64,000 bases of DNA from an uncultured Paraprevotella sp. (GTDB taxonomy: Bacteria > Bacteroidota > Bacteroidia > Bacteroidales > Bacteroidaceae), in contig CALUIV010000006.1 of the NCBI GenBank assembly GCA_944320775.1, forward strand, positions 60,895-124,894, given 5' to 3'. Below, piece after piece: positions 17,061-26,278 of the stretch. A program made the translations under genes and the position numbers. Position 1 is the first letter of the stretch; every line of letters starts with the position of its first letter. The notes under the pieces were generated by a model. The model was not told where the DNA came from and did not search any database. It saw only the letters and a program-made list of their open reading frames with translations.

Positions 17061-20000
17061 ATGCAAAGTTATCACATCTACAACCGCCTTACGGGTTTCG
17101 GTGTATTCCTGACTGCGACCATTGTTTATACACTGACCCTCGAACCTTCATCCAGTTTTTGGGATTGCCCCGAGTTCATCACCTCAGCCGCTCGCCTCGA
17201 AGTAGGTCATCCGCCCGGTGCTCCCCTGTTTATGCTTTTGGGTAATCTGTTCTCCCATCTGGCTTCCGATCCTTCCAAAATCGCCTGGTGGATCAATTGG
17301 ATGAACGCGCTTTTCAGTGCGGCATGCGTGACTTTCCTTTTTTGGACCATCACGGCTTTACTCCGAAAACTCCTGACTCCACGTCAGTATGAAGACCGGA
17401 TACAAACAGCGACCATACTGACAGGCGGACTGATCGGTGCGTTGATTTATCTGTTCAGCGATACCTTCTGGTACTCAGCCGTCGAAGGCGAGGTTTATTC
17501 CTGTTCTTCATTTTTTACCGCCTTGACCTTTTGGTCGGTTCTGAAATGGGAAACATACGCTCCCGCCCCGTCAGCCGACCGTTGGCTGATCTTTATCGCC
17601 CTACTCATCGGACTTTCAATAGGAGTCCATTTATTAAATCTGCTCTGTATTCCAGCCATTGGCCTGGTTATTTATTATCGTCTGTCCTCCCGACCAAATG
17701 GCAAAGGAGTATCAGGTGTCCTGATACTTTCCGCTCTGATTGTAGCCCTCGTCCTGTTTGGTCTGTTGCCCGGCATGATGCGACTTGCCGGGAAATTCGA
17801 ACTGATGGCGGTTAACGGACTAGGACTACCCTATCACACCGGCACGTGTCTGCATTTCCTATTACTACTTATGCTACTTACTTTGTGCATCATCCTTTCC
17901 GCAAGAAGCCGACACCGTCTGCCAGCAGCCGCGGCCGCTCTGTCCGGACTGTTACTCACTGGGATGACCTTGCGCGAATCCGCAGCAACAAGCTGGACAA
18001 TCACACTGACCGCATCTGTCCTCCTCGGCTACCTGCTCCATCGGGGATGGCATCGGGCTCCTGCAACCACTTGGCGCATCCTGCACACATCGGCCTGTGC
18101 CCTTCTGATGCTGGTAATCGGTTACAGCACCTATGCCGTAATTCTGATCCGAGCGTCAGACAATCCGCCCATGAACCAGCAGGCACCCGACAATCCGTTC
18201 GCGCTGCAAAGTTATCTGGGACGAGAGCAATATGGCGAAAAGCCACTGCTCTACGGACAAACTTACATCAGTCCGCTGGCTCTGAAACAGGAAGGAAATA
18301 CGCTGCGTTATGAAACCAAAGAAGGAGCCCCCATTTACCGTCGGGCGCAACCGGCCGACGGCCATTCACGTCCCCACTACGTGGAGATCGGAAGAAAAAC
18401 CGACTACGTCTACGAACCGGAAACTTGCGTCTGGTTTCCACGTATGCACGATGCCCGATATGCTGCCGAATACCGCTGGTGGGCCGGCGAACCTACTGGG
18501 CGAACCATCAGCCGATATGACCCGCAGACGGGTAGCCGGCAAAACGTCACGATCCCATCCGCCGGCCAACATCTGCGCTTTCTGTTGCGCTATCAGATCG
18601 GATTCATGTACGTACGCTATTTTCTTTGGAATTTCGTGGGGCGACAAAACGACCAGCAAGGGCATGGCGACAGTCTGAAAGGCAATTGGCTGAGTGGCAT
18701 CGGCCCGATAGACCGTCTGGCCGGACACGACCCCGACAGCGGAGCCGGAACAAAAGGCAGGAACGTCTACTACGCATTTCCCCTGCTGCTTGGACTTATC
18801 GGCCTTTACTGGCAAAGACGTCAGGGAGCCAGGGGCCGGCGTCAGAGCCACATCGTAGGACTTTTGTTCTTCATGACCGGACTGGCCATCGTACTCTATC
18901 TGAACGACACTCCACGCCAGCCACGCGAACGCGATTATGTCTTCGCCGGTTCGTTCTATGCCTTTGCCATTTGGACCGGTATGGGTGCCGTGGCACTCAT
19001 ACGTCTGCTGAGCCGCTATCTGCAAGGCCCGAAAGCATGGCTGGCCGGCAGTCTCGTGACACTGGCTGTGCCCCTGCAGATGGCCGGCCAGAACTGGGAC
19101 GACCACGACCGGAGCGGACGCACGCTCTGTCGCGACATGGGTGCCAATTTCCGAAACTCCCTGCAACGGGAGGGCCATCCGGTATTGTTCGTCATGGGCG
19201 ATAACGACACCTTCCCCGTCTGGTATGGCGGTGAGGTAGAAGGCATACGACCCGACGTCAGAGCCTGCAACCTAATGTATCTGAGCGGAGGAGTCTACGC
19301 CGCACAAATGCGCCTTCCGGTTCGCGAAGCGCCTCCCTTGCCGTTCACACTGCCTGAGCAGTTCTGTCAGGACGGCATTCTGGATTTCGTCCGCGTCAAT
19401 CCGTCGATTCTGGTACCCGATGCAGACGGACAACCCCGGGAGGTCAGTCTGAAAACACAAATTGAAGCGATCTATCGGCAAAACCCCGAAAAGAAACCGT
19501 TCGGCGAAGATCCGTTCGAGTGGAAGAACATCGTACGCTACTGGCTGACGTCCGACGATCCGGCCATGCGTTGTATCCCAACCGATGAGATTCACATTCC
19601 GGTAGACCGAGAAACCGTGGCCCGCTCAGGCATACCGGTGCCGCCCGGCACAACAGTACCCGATACGATGGTCATACGGTTGAAAGACCGGAGCCATCTG
19701 ATTCGCACCGGCCTGCTGCTGATCGACCTGATTGCCGGATCGCAGTGGGAACGGCCGCTCTACGTGACCATCACCAGCGGATTGAACGAATATATCGATC
19801 TGTCCGAACATCTGATTCAGGAAGGACTGGCCTATCGCATTGTTCCTTACGAAGTAAAGCCAACCGACCTCGGTATGGATTTGGACCGCACATACGATTG
19901 TGTTATGAACCGTTTCGAATACGGTGGATTAGACAATCCGGATATTTATCTCGACGAGACAAATCGGAATATGGGCGCGTTACTCCAAAATCTCCAAATC

Positions 20001-20210
20001 GTTCTGGCAATGGAACTCTACCGCGACGGACAAACCGAACGTGCCCGGAAGGTTTTGGAAAAAAGCCAAGAAACTATCCGCTGCCGCGAACTCAACAACG
20101 ACGACCGACACGCGCAAGCACAGATTGCACACCTCTACCGCCTGATCGAACAACAGGAAAACGGTAAAAAAGAAAAAGAACAGAATAAAAGAAAGGAAAC
20201 AAAGATATGA
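17061..20210 (+). CDS. DUF2723 multi-pass membrane protein (GT-C-like fold)
   Basis: A 1049-residue membrane protein with the N-terminal DUF2723 signature (SSSFWDCPEFITSAARLEVGHPPGAP) at about residues 30-55. Roughly ten hydrophobic helices cover the first 350 residues, with more near residues 570-670, and a large soluble C-terminal part follows. The family is related to TMEM260, a GT-C type protein O-mannosyltransferase, so lipid-linked sugar transfer to envelope proteins is plausible but unproven here. The D-C-P-E-F motif with the acidic residues typical of GT-C active sites is intact. Its stop overlaps the next start by ATGA. Confidence 0.85.
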   Translation: MQSYHIYNRLTGFGVFLTATIVYTLTLEPSSSFWDCPEFITSAARLEVGHPPGAPLFMLLGNLFSHLASDPSKIAWWINWMNALFSAACVTFLFWTITALLRKLLTPRQYEDRIQTATILTGGLIGALIYLFSDTFWYSAVEGEVYSCSSFFTALTFWSVLKWETYAPAPSADRWLIFIALLIGLSIGVHLLNLLCIPAIGLVIYYRLSSRPNGKGVSGVLILSALIVALVLFGLLPGMMRLAGKFELMAVNGLGLPYHTGTCLHFLLLLMLLTLCIILSARSRHRLPAAAAALSGLLLTGMTLRESAATSWTITLTASVLLGYLLHRGWHRAPATTWRILHTSACALLMLVIGYSTYAVILIRASDNPPMNQQAPDNPFALQSYLGREQYGEKPLLYGQTYISPLALKQEGNTLRYETKEGAPIYRRAQPADGHSRPHYVEIGRKTDYVYEPETCVWFPRMHDARYAAEYRWWAGEPTGRTISRYDPQTGSRQNVTIPSAGQHLRFLLRYQIGFMYVRYFLWNFVGRQNDQQGHGDSLKGNWLSGIGPIDRLAGHDPDSGAGTKGRNVYYAFPLLLGLIGLYWQRRQGARGRRQSHIVGLLFFMTGLAIVLYLNDTPRQPRERDYVFAGSFYAFAIWTGMGAVALIRLLSRYLQGPKAWLAGSLVTLAVPLQMAGQNWDDHDRSGRTLCRDMGANFRNSLQREGHPVLFVMGDNDTFPVWYGGEVEGIRPDVRACNLMYLSGGVYAAQMRLPVREAPPLPFTLPEQFCQDGILDFVRVNPSILVPDADGQPREVSLKTQIEAIYRQNPEKKPFGEDPFEWKNIVRYWLTSDDPAMRCIPTDEIHIPVDRETVARSGIPVPPGTTVPDTMVIRLKDRSHLIRTGLLLIDLIAGSQWERPLYVTITSGLNEYIDLSEHLIQEGLAYRIVPYEVKPTDLGMDLDRTYDCVMNRFEYGGLDNPDIYLDETNRNMGALLQNLQIVLAMELYRDGQTERARKVLEKSQETIRCRELNNDDRHAQAQIAHLYRLIEQQENGKKEKEQNKRKETKI

Positions 20211-20500
20211 AAGAAACAGATAAAAAAGACCGGAAACAGTCGGTCTCTCCGCTGGCCCGAACCAACTATCTACTGATTGTCATCGGCTATCTCACGGTGC
20301 TGACCGGATTTCTGCTTCTGACCGGCCCGGGCACAACCAGTACACATTTCGAACCCGATCTGTTCAGTGTGCGGCGCACCGCCGTAGCTCCGGCCGTTAC
20401 CCTTGCCGGATTTTTCCTGATCGGATTCGGTGTGCTTTATCCCGTCAGGCCTTCGGAAAACGAATCCGGAACCGGGTCCACCCGTCAGCATCAGTCTTGA
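20207..20500 (+). CDS. DUF3098 family small membrane protein
   Basis: A 97-residue protein with two hydrophobic helices (YLLIVIGYLTVLTGFLLL and VTLAGFFLIGFGVLY) and the intervening DPDLFSVRR-like segment of DUF3098 (here EPDLFSVRRTAVAP). It overlaps the upstream DUF2723 gene by 4 bp, so translation is probably coupled. Its 3' end overlaps the convergent histidine kinase gene by 56 bp. The function is unknown. In other Bacteroidetes the family is often near ftsX, which is not the case here. Confidence 0.82.
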   Translation: MKETDKKDRKQSVSPLARTNYLLIVIGYLTVLTGFLLLTGPGTTSTHFEPDLFSVRRTAVAPAVTLAGFFLIGFGVLYPVRPSENESGTGSTRQHQS

Positions 20501-21824
20501 GTGAAAACGTGCAACCCTGACGAGTCAGCACCTCACGCACCAGCAAGAGTCCGATGCCCTGCCCCTCGGGCTTTGTTGTGAAAAAGGGCGTGAAGAGCCG
20601 CGGTTCGTCCTCGGGGCGGATACCCGGACCATTGTCAGCCACTTCGAGCCGGCCACCGCCTCCATCAGTGGGCACAACATGTACCGCAACGAGTCCGCCG
20701 CCTGTAGCCGCACTTTCAGCCGCATTCTTCACAATGTTAAGCAAGGCCTGTTCAAAGAGTACTGCGTCAAGCTGTACCACAGGGTCCGCCCCGTTTACGA
20801 AAGGACCTTGCAACACCACACCGCGGTCGCGGCAAATGTGCTCGAGCAGCACCCGGCAGGCAGTTACACGCCGCCCCAATGCCTCGGGCCTAAGCTGCGG
20901 TTCGGGGATACGCACCAGCTCGGCCAGACGACCGATAAAACGATTCATCGCCGTACAACGCTCGCTGCACACTTCAACAACAGAACCTATCTCGCCGCCC
21001 TCATCGTAAGGTGCGATCAATCCGCCCAGACAGTCAAGCGCCGACGTAAGCCCACCTACACTATTGTTCACCTCGTGGGCAATCATGCGGATGGCCTTTT
21101 CATAGGTCTTGCGCTCGGCCTTCCAGATTTCGGAAGTGAGGCGTTCCACGAGCAGGAAAGGATGCGACAAGCCACGATCGACAAACGAAAGCGACGAACA
21201 GCGGTAGATCATGGCATCGTTCAGACGCACCGTAACTACTTCTCCCGGAGCCAGAGCAGACAGTCGCACAGCCAAAGGCGAATCGAGCTCTGACAAGCGG
21301 CACCCTTCGACGGGCGCATCGATCGGCAAACCCAGGAAATTACGAGCTGCAGCATTGACCGACGTCAGCCGACGGTCGAAATCGAGCAATACGACGCCCA
21401 TGGGCGAAGCGCTGACGAGCAGGTCGAGAAAATGATTCTGCTCGCGCACCCGCAGGCGCTCATTCTTCAGCTGGTCCATCAGCCGGTTGAAAAGCTGCAC
21501 AATGCGGTCGGCTTCACGCTGCCCTACCGGTGCCAGCCGGCTACTGAAATCCTGTTCGCGCAACAGGTCCATGGCGTTACCGATCGTGTCGAGCGGCTTC
21601 ACCGTGCGACGATAAAAATAGTGCAGAAAAAACAAACAGCAGACAATCAGCGCCTCGGCCGCATAAAAAAGACGGTCGGAAACGGAAATCAACGTAGTCA
21701 GCAGCAAACCGACAGCCACCAAAAGTACGGCCCACAAAGCAAACAACCACTTGACCCTCATCGACCGTACGCCTACCGATAAGCCGGAACGGCACGCCTT
21801 CTTCAAAAAAGGAACAGACTTCAT
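20445..21824 (-). CDS. Sensor histidine kinase (NtrY/NtrB-like) of the efflux locus
   Basis: A 459-residue kinase with two transmembrane helices (about 25-45 and 52-70), a HAMP-like segment, a PAS domain (about 130-200, MGVVLLDFDRRLTSVNAAARNFLG), an H box with His250 in RMIAHEVNNSVGG, an N box (NIVKNAAESA), and G boxes (LEVADNGPGI, GQGIGLLLVREVL). It has almost no periplasmic loop, so the signal is likely sensed in or near the membrane. It follows the sigma-54-dependent regulator gene on the same strand and should phosphorylate it. Confidence 0.92.
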   Translation of the reverse strand: MKSVPFLKKACRSGLSVGVRSMRVKWLFALWAVLLVAVGLLLTTLISVSDRLFYAAEALIVCCLFFLHYFYRRTVKPLDTIGNAMDLLREQDFSSRLAPVGQREADRIVQLFNRLMDQLKNERLRVREQNHFLDLLVSASPMGVVLLDFDRRLTSVNAAARNFLGLPIDAPVEGCRLSELDSPLAVRLSALAPGEVVTVRLNDAMIYRCSSLSFVDRGLSHPFLLVERLTSEIWKAERKTYEKAIRMIAHEVNNSVGGLTSALDCLGGLIAPYDEGGEIGSVVEVCSERCTAMNRFIGRLAELVRIPEPQLRPEALGRRVTACRVLLEHICRDRGVVLQGPFVNGADPVVQLDAVLFEQALLNIVKNAAESAATGGGLVAVHVVPTDGGGGRLEVADNGPGIRPEDEPRLFTPFFTTKPEGQGIGLLLVREVLTRQGCTFSLKTDADGWTRFRIRFPKA

Positions 21825-21853
21825 CAGATTTACAAATTTCTCAGAATATATCC

Positions 21854-21888
21854 ATCATCACTCTACCCTAAACCATCAACCCTCATCC
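21854..21888. repeat. A/C-rich low-complexity element, copy 1
   Basis: A short run of units such as ACCCTAAACCATCAACCCTC spans the intergenic region between the response regulator and histidine kinase genes and reaches into the 3' end of the former. Related runs occur at 26220-26278 and 36193-36258. Confidence 0.55.
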
Positions 21889-23258
21889 GTATACGAAATC
21901 CCATACTTGTCCAGCCGACGATAAAGAGCCCCACGACTAATACCCAATGCTGCGGCTGCCTGCGACAGATTACGTCCCGAACGTTCGAGCGCCTGCAGAA
22001 TAGCCTGCCGTTCTATTTCGTCGAGCGTCATCCCTGTCGGCACTGCCGGAGCAGAACTATCAGCTACCGGTTCCGCCGGAACATATTGCGCCCGGAAATC
22101 ATCGGCCGAAAGTTCATCCTTGCGACAGACGAGCAACGTACGTTCTACGAGATTTTTCAGTTCACGGATATTGCCCGGATAAGGCAACGACATCAGGAAA
22201 CGTCCCGCATCTGCCCGCAGCTCTACCTGTGGCAATCCGTACTGACGGCACTGGCGTTCCAGAAAGTAGGCCGCCAGCAGCGGGATGTCCTCGCGGCGTT
22301 CACGCAGAGCGGGCAGACGCACGGTGATGAGATTGATGCGATAGAAAAGGTCCTCACGAAAGGTATGCTCGCGGATCATTTGCTGCAGGTCGGCATTCGT
22401 AGCGCTCACCACGCGCACGTCGGCCTTACGTGGCCGACTGTCGCCCAACGGTTCGTAGGTCTGGTCCTGAAGCACACGCAGGAGCTTCACCTGACAGGCA
22501 GGATCGAGCTCGCCGATTTCGTCAAGAAAAATCGTACCGCCCTCGGCCAGTTCGAAACGCCCGGCACGATCAGCTACGGCATCTGTGAATGCTCCCTTCC
22601 GGTGACCGAACATTTCGCTTTCAAACAAACTCTGCGACACGCCGCCCAGATTCACCTTGACAAGCGGCCGAGCCGCGCGCCGGCTATTGCGATGGATGGT
22701 CTCGGCCACAAGTTCCTTACCCGTACCGTTCTCGCCCATAATCAGTACGGGAGCGTTCGTGGGAGCTATGCGCCGGACTACGTCGAGCATCTCCACAATG
22801 GCCGGACTGCGGCCCACGATCAGGCTGCGGTCGAACCCGTCGGACGCCTCGCCCGCATCATCGGTACCGGCGTCGGATCGAAGGGCGTCGGCCGAAAGCT
22901 GTAAGGCCGTCTCGACGCGCTGCAGCAGCACCGCATTATTCCAGGGTTTGGTCAGAAAGTCGAAGGCTCCGGCCTGCATACCGGCCACGGCCAGCCCGAT
23001 GCTCCCCCATGCCGTCATCAGGATAACAGGGGTCTGGGGGCGGAACAGGCGGATCTGGCGCAGAAGCGTCAGTCCATCGGCTCCGTCAGTCTGACGGCCG
23101 AAATTCATATCCATCAGGATTAGTTGCGGCGTCTGTTCCCGCACGACGGCCACAGCCTCGGCCGGACCGCCCACGGCCATCACCTCGTGCCCCCCATGAC
23201 GCAGCAGGAGCGCCAGCGAGGTACGGATGGCCCGATCATCATCTACAATCAATATCAT
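21876..23258 (-). CDS. Sigma-54-dependent response regulator (NtrC family)
   Basis: A 460-residue protein starting at MILIVDDDRAI; a longer reading to 23339 would overlap the upstream tolC gene and is rejected. It has a receiver domain with phosphoacceptor Asp50 (LILMDMNFG), an AAA+ domain with Walker A GENGTGKE and the sigma-54 contact loop GAFTDA (a variant of GAFTGA), and Walker B GGTIFLDEIGEL. The arginine region is VRVVSATNADL, and a Fis-type helix-turn-helix ends the protein (LSQAAAALGISRGALYRRLDKYG). It activates sigma-54 promoters. A matching -24/-12 promoter lies at the head of this efflux operon, suggesting autoregulation. Confidence 0.94.
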   Translation of the reverse strand: MILIVDDDRAIRTSLALLLRHGGHEVMAVGGPAEAVAVVREQTPQLILMDMNFGRQTDGADGLTLLRQIRLFRPQTPVILMTAWGSIGLAVAGMQAGAFDFLTKPWNNAVLLQRVETALQLSADALRSDAGTDDAGEASDGFDRSLIVGRSPAIVEMLDVVRRIAPTNAPVLIMGENGTGKELVAETIHRNSRRAARPLVKVNLGGVSQSLFESEMFGHRKGAFTDAVADRAGRFELAEGGTIFLDEIGELDPACQVKLLRVLQDQTYEPLGDSRPRKADVRVVSATNADLQQMIREHTFREDLFYRINLITVRLPALRERREDIPLLAAYFLERQCRQYGLPQVELRADAGRFLMSLPYPGNIRELKNLVERTLLVCRKDELSADDFRAQYVPAEPVADSSAPAVPTGMTLDEIERQAILQALERSGRNLSQAAAALGISRGALYRRLDKYGISYTDEG

Positions 23259-23289
23259 ATCGGCAAAGTTAGTCTTTTTTTTCGTCCGT

Positions 23290-24804
23290 TCAGCGCACGA
23301 GTGCCTCAAAATCGGCGTCGATGTCCGTATCGGCTGCAAAATCCCAGAGCGTCAGGCTGCGAATCTGATAATAGTAATACCAGTAGGAGAAGAGTTCGTT
23401 AATGTATTTGCGGCGCGCCTCGTCCTTGCTGGTCTGGGCGTCGTTCAGGTCGAGCGTCGAGATGCGCCCGATCAGAAACGTCTGCACGTTGCTCTCGTAG
23501 CGCCGGCGCGCGATGGCATCGGCCTCGAGCGCGATCTGTAGCTGCACAGCCTGATTGTTGAACTGCTCGGTCAGTACGAACAGACTCTGGCTGAAGTCGG
23601 CTTCCTCCTTGCGCAGCTGCTGGCGCACCACCTCACGATTGCTCTCAGCCACCTTGACCTGCCCTCGGCGCTTACCCCAGTCGAGAATGGGTATCTGAAG
23701 GCCGACTTCGACCACCTGGTTGTCCTTCATCTCCGCATAGGTGCGCCCGAAATCCGTATCGCTCCCCGTAAAACCGATCTGAGCGTAGAGCGACACCTGC
23801 CGGCGATTGCCCCGGGCCTGGGCCACCTGGTAGTCGGCTTCGAGCTGGCGGCGGCGCAGATTATAGACCGTGGCGTTATGCTCCAGCGCTTTCTGCAACA
23901 CGTCGCGATATTCCAGCGACAGGGGCGGCACGCTGTCGGGCAGCACAGGGATCAGTTCTTCCCTTTCGCCCAGGGCCAGGAACGAACGCAGCGTGAACAT
24001 ATTCGATTTCAGGCTGCTCTCGCTGGCCGTCAGCGTGGAACGTGCGTTGAGCACGTTCAGACGCAGCTGGAGCAGGTCGTTCTCGCTGATTTTCCCCATG
24101 CTCCGCTTGCTTTCGGCCACCTCGCAGAGCTTTTCGGCATTCTGCAGGTTCTGGCGGGCGATGCTTACATTCTCGCGGGCCAGCAGCAGATTGAAGTAAT
24201 ACTGGATGACGGTCATCGTGACGCGCTCCGTGGCAGTCAGAAAATTAGCCTGCGCCTCGGCATAGCGGATCGGTTCGATACGGCGGTCCCACTTCACGGA
24301 GTTCACGCCGAACAGTGGCTGGCTGAGCTTGAGCGCCAGCGGTACGGACATGAACTGCCGCTCGTGGTTTCCGGTGCCGAACTGAGTCATGAAATCGAGC
24401 GATGTGGTCAGCGAGAGGGTGCCGCCCGTCAGCCAGATACGCTGGTCGACGGAAAGCGAACCGCTCAGGCTCATATAGTCGTTGCGCACATAAGTGTGCG
24501 AACCGTCGCTCTGCTGATAGGCGGTGTAGTTCTTACGGTAGCCGGGAAGCGTGGCCGAAAAATTGACTTCGGGAAGCAGTTCGGCGCGGAAGCTGCGGTA
24601 GCTCCAATAGGCCGACTTGAGCTGGCTCAGCGCCGACGCGGCATCCACACTCTGCTTGCGGGCCAGCACGATGACTTCGGAAAGAGTCAGCGTGCGGGGC
24701 GTGAGCTGCTGCGCCGCAAGCGGGACGGCTACGACTAAGAGCACGACGAAAACGGCCGCCGGCATCCGGAAAAGACGGGACAGGAAGTTCTGTAGACATT
24801 TCAT
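23290..24804 (-). CDS. TolC-family outer membrane efflux protein
   Basis: A 504-residue OEP-family protein with a signal peptide. The two-fold repeat of long helices is visible (MTVIQYYFNLLLARENVSIARQNLQNAEKL and the later LFVLTEQFNNQAVQLQIALEADAIARRRYE), as is the PILDWGKRRGQVKVAE motif typical of TolC proteins. It forms the outer membrane exit duct. It lies in the same transcription direction as the adaptor, ATPase and permeases upstream, so a complete tripartite MacAB-TolC-type assembly is encoded here. Confidence 0.93.
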   Translation of the reverse strand: MKCLQNFLSRLFRMPAAVFVVLLVVAVPLAAQQLTPRTLTLSEVIVLARKQSVDAASALSQLKSAYWSYRSFRAELLPEVNFSATLPGYRKNYTAYQQSDGSHTYVRNDYMSLSGSLSVDQRIWLTGGTLSLTTSLDFMTQFGTGNHERQFMSVPLALKLSQPLFGVNSVKWDRRIEPIRYAEAQANFLTATERVTMTVIQYYFNLLLARENVSIARQNLQNAEKLCEVAESKRSMGKISENDLLQLRLNVLNARSTLTASESSLKSNMFTLRSFLALGEREELIPVLPDSVPPLSLEYRDVLQKALEHNATVYNLRRRQLEADYQVAQARGNRRQVSLYAQIGFTGSDTDFGRTYAEMKDNQVVEVGLQIPILDWGKRRGQVKVAESNREVVRQQLRKEEADFSQSLFVLTEQFNNQAVQLQIALEADAIARRRYESNVQTFLIGRISTLDLNDAQTSKDEARRKYINELFSYWYYYYQIRSLTLWDFAADTDIDADFEALVR

Positions 24805-24862
24805 GGCGATATGGGGATTTATATTTCTTTGGTGAATCTGTTTTTTTCGTAAGGATTAAAGA

Positions 24863-26176
24863 TTATTCTTCGCGCAGCGCATCGGCCGGCGGCAGCGCAA
24901 CAGCCCGACGCACGGGGAACCACACGGCGACAAACGAAAGGACGAGCATGAGCACATAGGTGACGGCCGACACCACGGCAAAGCGCGCCCACAGGCGGTT
25001 CTGCCAGTAAGCGGGATCGGGCAGGAACGCCTTGGTCCGAAACGTCTGCTGCATCACGGGGCCCAGCCCCTCGCTGCGCACATAATGGAACACGGCCAGC
25101 AGCACGAGCAGGAAGGCCAGCGTGACGAGCAGCCACACTTCGAAATAGAAACGACCTGCCACCGCGCCGCGCGAAGCGCCCAGACTGCGCAGCACGCCAA
25201 GCTCCGAACGGCGGTCTACGGCGTGCATCCAGAACGTACCGAACAGGCCCATGAAGATGCAGATCAAAGCGAATGCGGCCAGCCCGTAGTTCAGCCGGAG
25301 CTTGCTGGTGATACCGGCTTCGAAAGTGGCTTCGCGGCTGTAGTCGGCAAAGGATTTCAGACCGGCATAGTAGAAGTTGCCCTGATTGATCCGCGGCACC
25401 ACCTCGCGTTCGAAACGGTCGCGGAACGCGCCGGCATCGACCTCGGGCTTCAGACGGAACAGGATGGACTGCCAGACGATGGTTTTGCTGACGCGCCACA
25501 AAGGTTGGCTCATCAGTGCCAGCGGGACAGGTTGCCGGGCATCGAATTGCTTGATGTCGCGGAACACGCCGGCCACTTCCACCGCACGTCCGTTGTAGCC
25601 GACTTTCCGGCCGACGGCTTCCGGCGTGCCGAAAAGTTTCCGGGCCAGTTGTTCGGAAATGGCGATCTGCCCGTCGGAACGGAAGAACGTGGAGGGCAGA
25701 CGCAACGAATCGCCCGTCAGGGCATCCTTCAGGCCCAGCACACCGGCCGGGTCGTTGCCGTCCACCTGATAATACGTATAGACCTGAATCTTGACCTCGC
25801 TGGAGTCGGGCGCCAGCAAGCGGTTGCCGTCCCAGCTGTTGCTGTTGGGAAAGCAGCTGGAGGTTCCTAAAGCCGCACTGGCCACCTCCGGACAGGACGT
25901 CAGCTCTTTCATGATCAGCTGGAACTGACGGGCACGCACGTCATCGTTGTCGTCCGCAGCCTGATAGTACAGGCCCGACGTCTCGTCGTAAACGCCCAGG
26001 TTCAGCCGGTAGATGCCCTCCGGATCGTAGCCCCGGGGAATCATCCGGTCGGCCGTAAGCACACATATCGGGTCGAGCACCATCCAAAGGAAATAGCCCG
26101 CCAGCAAAAGTTCCAGAAAAATCCAAATGTTCCGGCGACGCCGGTTCCAAAACTGATGTAATATAATTCTGTTCAT
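24863..26176 (-). CDS. MacB/FtsX-type ABC permease, A-type, copy A1
   Basis: A 437-residue permease with an N-terminal transmembrane helix (IWIFLELLLAGYFLWMVLDP), a large periplasmic MacB_PCD-like domain (GTPEAVGRKVGYNGRAVEVAGVFRDIKQ), and three C-terminal helices with the FtsX signature (RRSELGVLRSLGASRGAVAGRFYF). It ends LPPADALREE. It is the last and most diverged A-type permease in the operon, paired with the B-type gene just upstream. The locus has one ATPase for eight permeases. Confidence 0.9.
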   Translation of the reverse strand: MNRIILHQFWNRRRRNIWIFLELLLAGYFLWMVLDPICVLTADRMIPRGYDPEGIYRLNLGVYDETSGLYYQAADDNDDVRARQFQLIMKELTSCPEVASAALGTSSCFPNSNSWDGNRLLAPDSSEVKIQVYTYYQVDGNDPAGVLGLKDALTGDSLRLPSTFFRSDGQIAISEQLARKLFGTPEAVGRKVGYNGRAVEVAGVFRDIKQFDARQPVPLALMSQPLWRVSKTIVWQSILFRLKPEVDAGAFRDRFEREVVPRINQGNFYYAGLKSFADYSREATFEAGITSKLRLNYGLAAFALICIFMGLFGTFWMHAVDRRSELGVLRSLGASRGAVAGRFYFEVWLLVTLAFLLVLLAVFHYVRSEGLGPVMQQTFRTKAFLPDPAYWQNRLWARFAVVSAVTYVLMLVLSFVAVWFPVRRAVALPPADALREE

Positions 26177-26219
26177 GATTTTTTATCTCGCTAATCTGTT
26201 TTTATCCATCATTTTTAAT

Positions 26220-26278
26220 CCCTCAACACTCATCCCTCAACACTAAACTCTCATCCCTCAACCATCAACACTCAACCC
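26220..26278. repeat. A/C-rich low-complexity element, copy 2
   Basis: The spacer between the B2 and A1 permease genes consists largely of irregular units CTCAACACTCATCC, CTAAACTCTCATCC and CTCAACCATCAAC. On the transcribed (minus) strand these become G-rich units such as GTTGAGGGATGAG. Confidence 0.7.
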
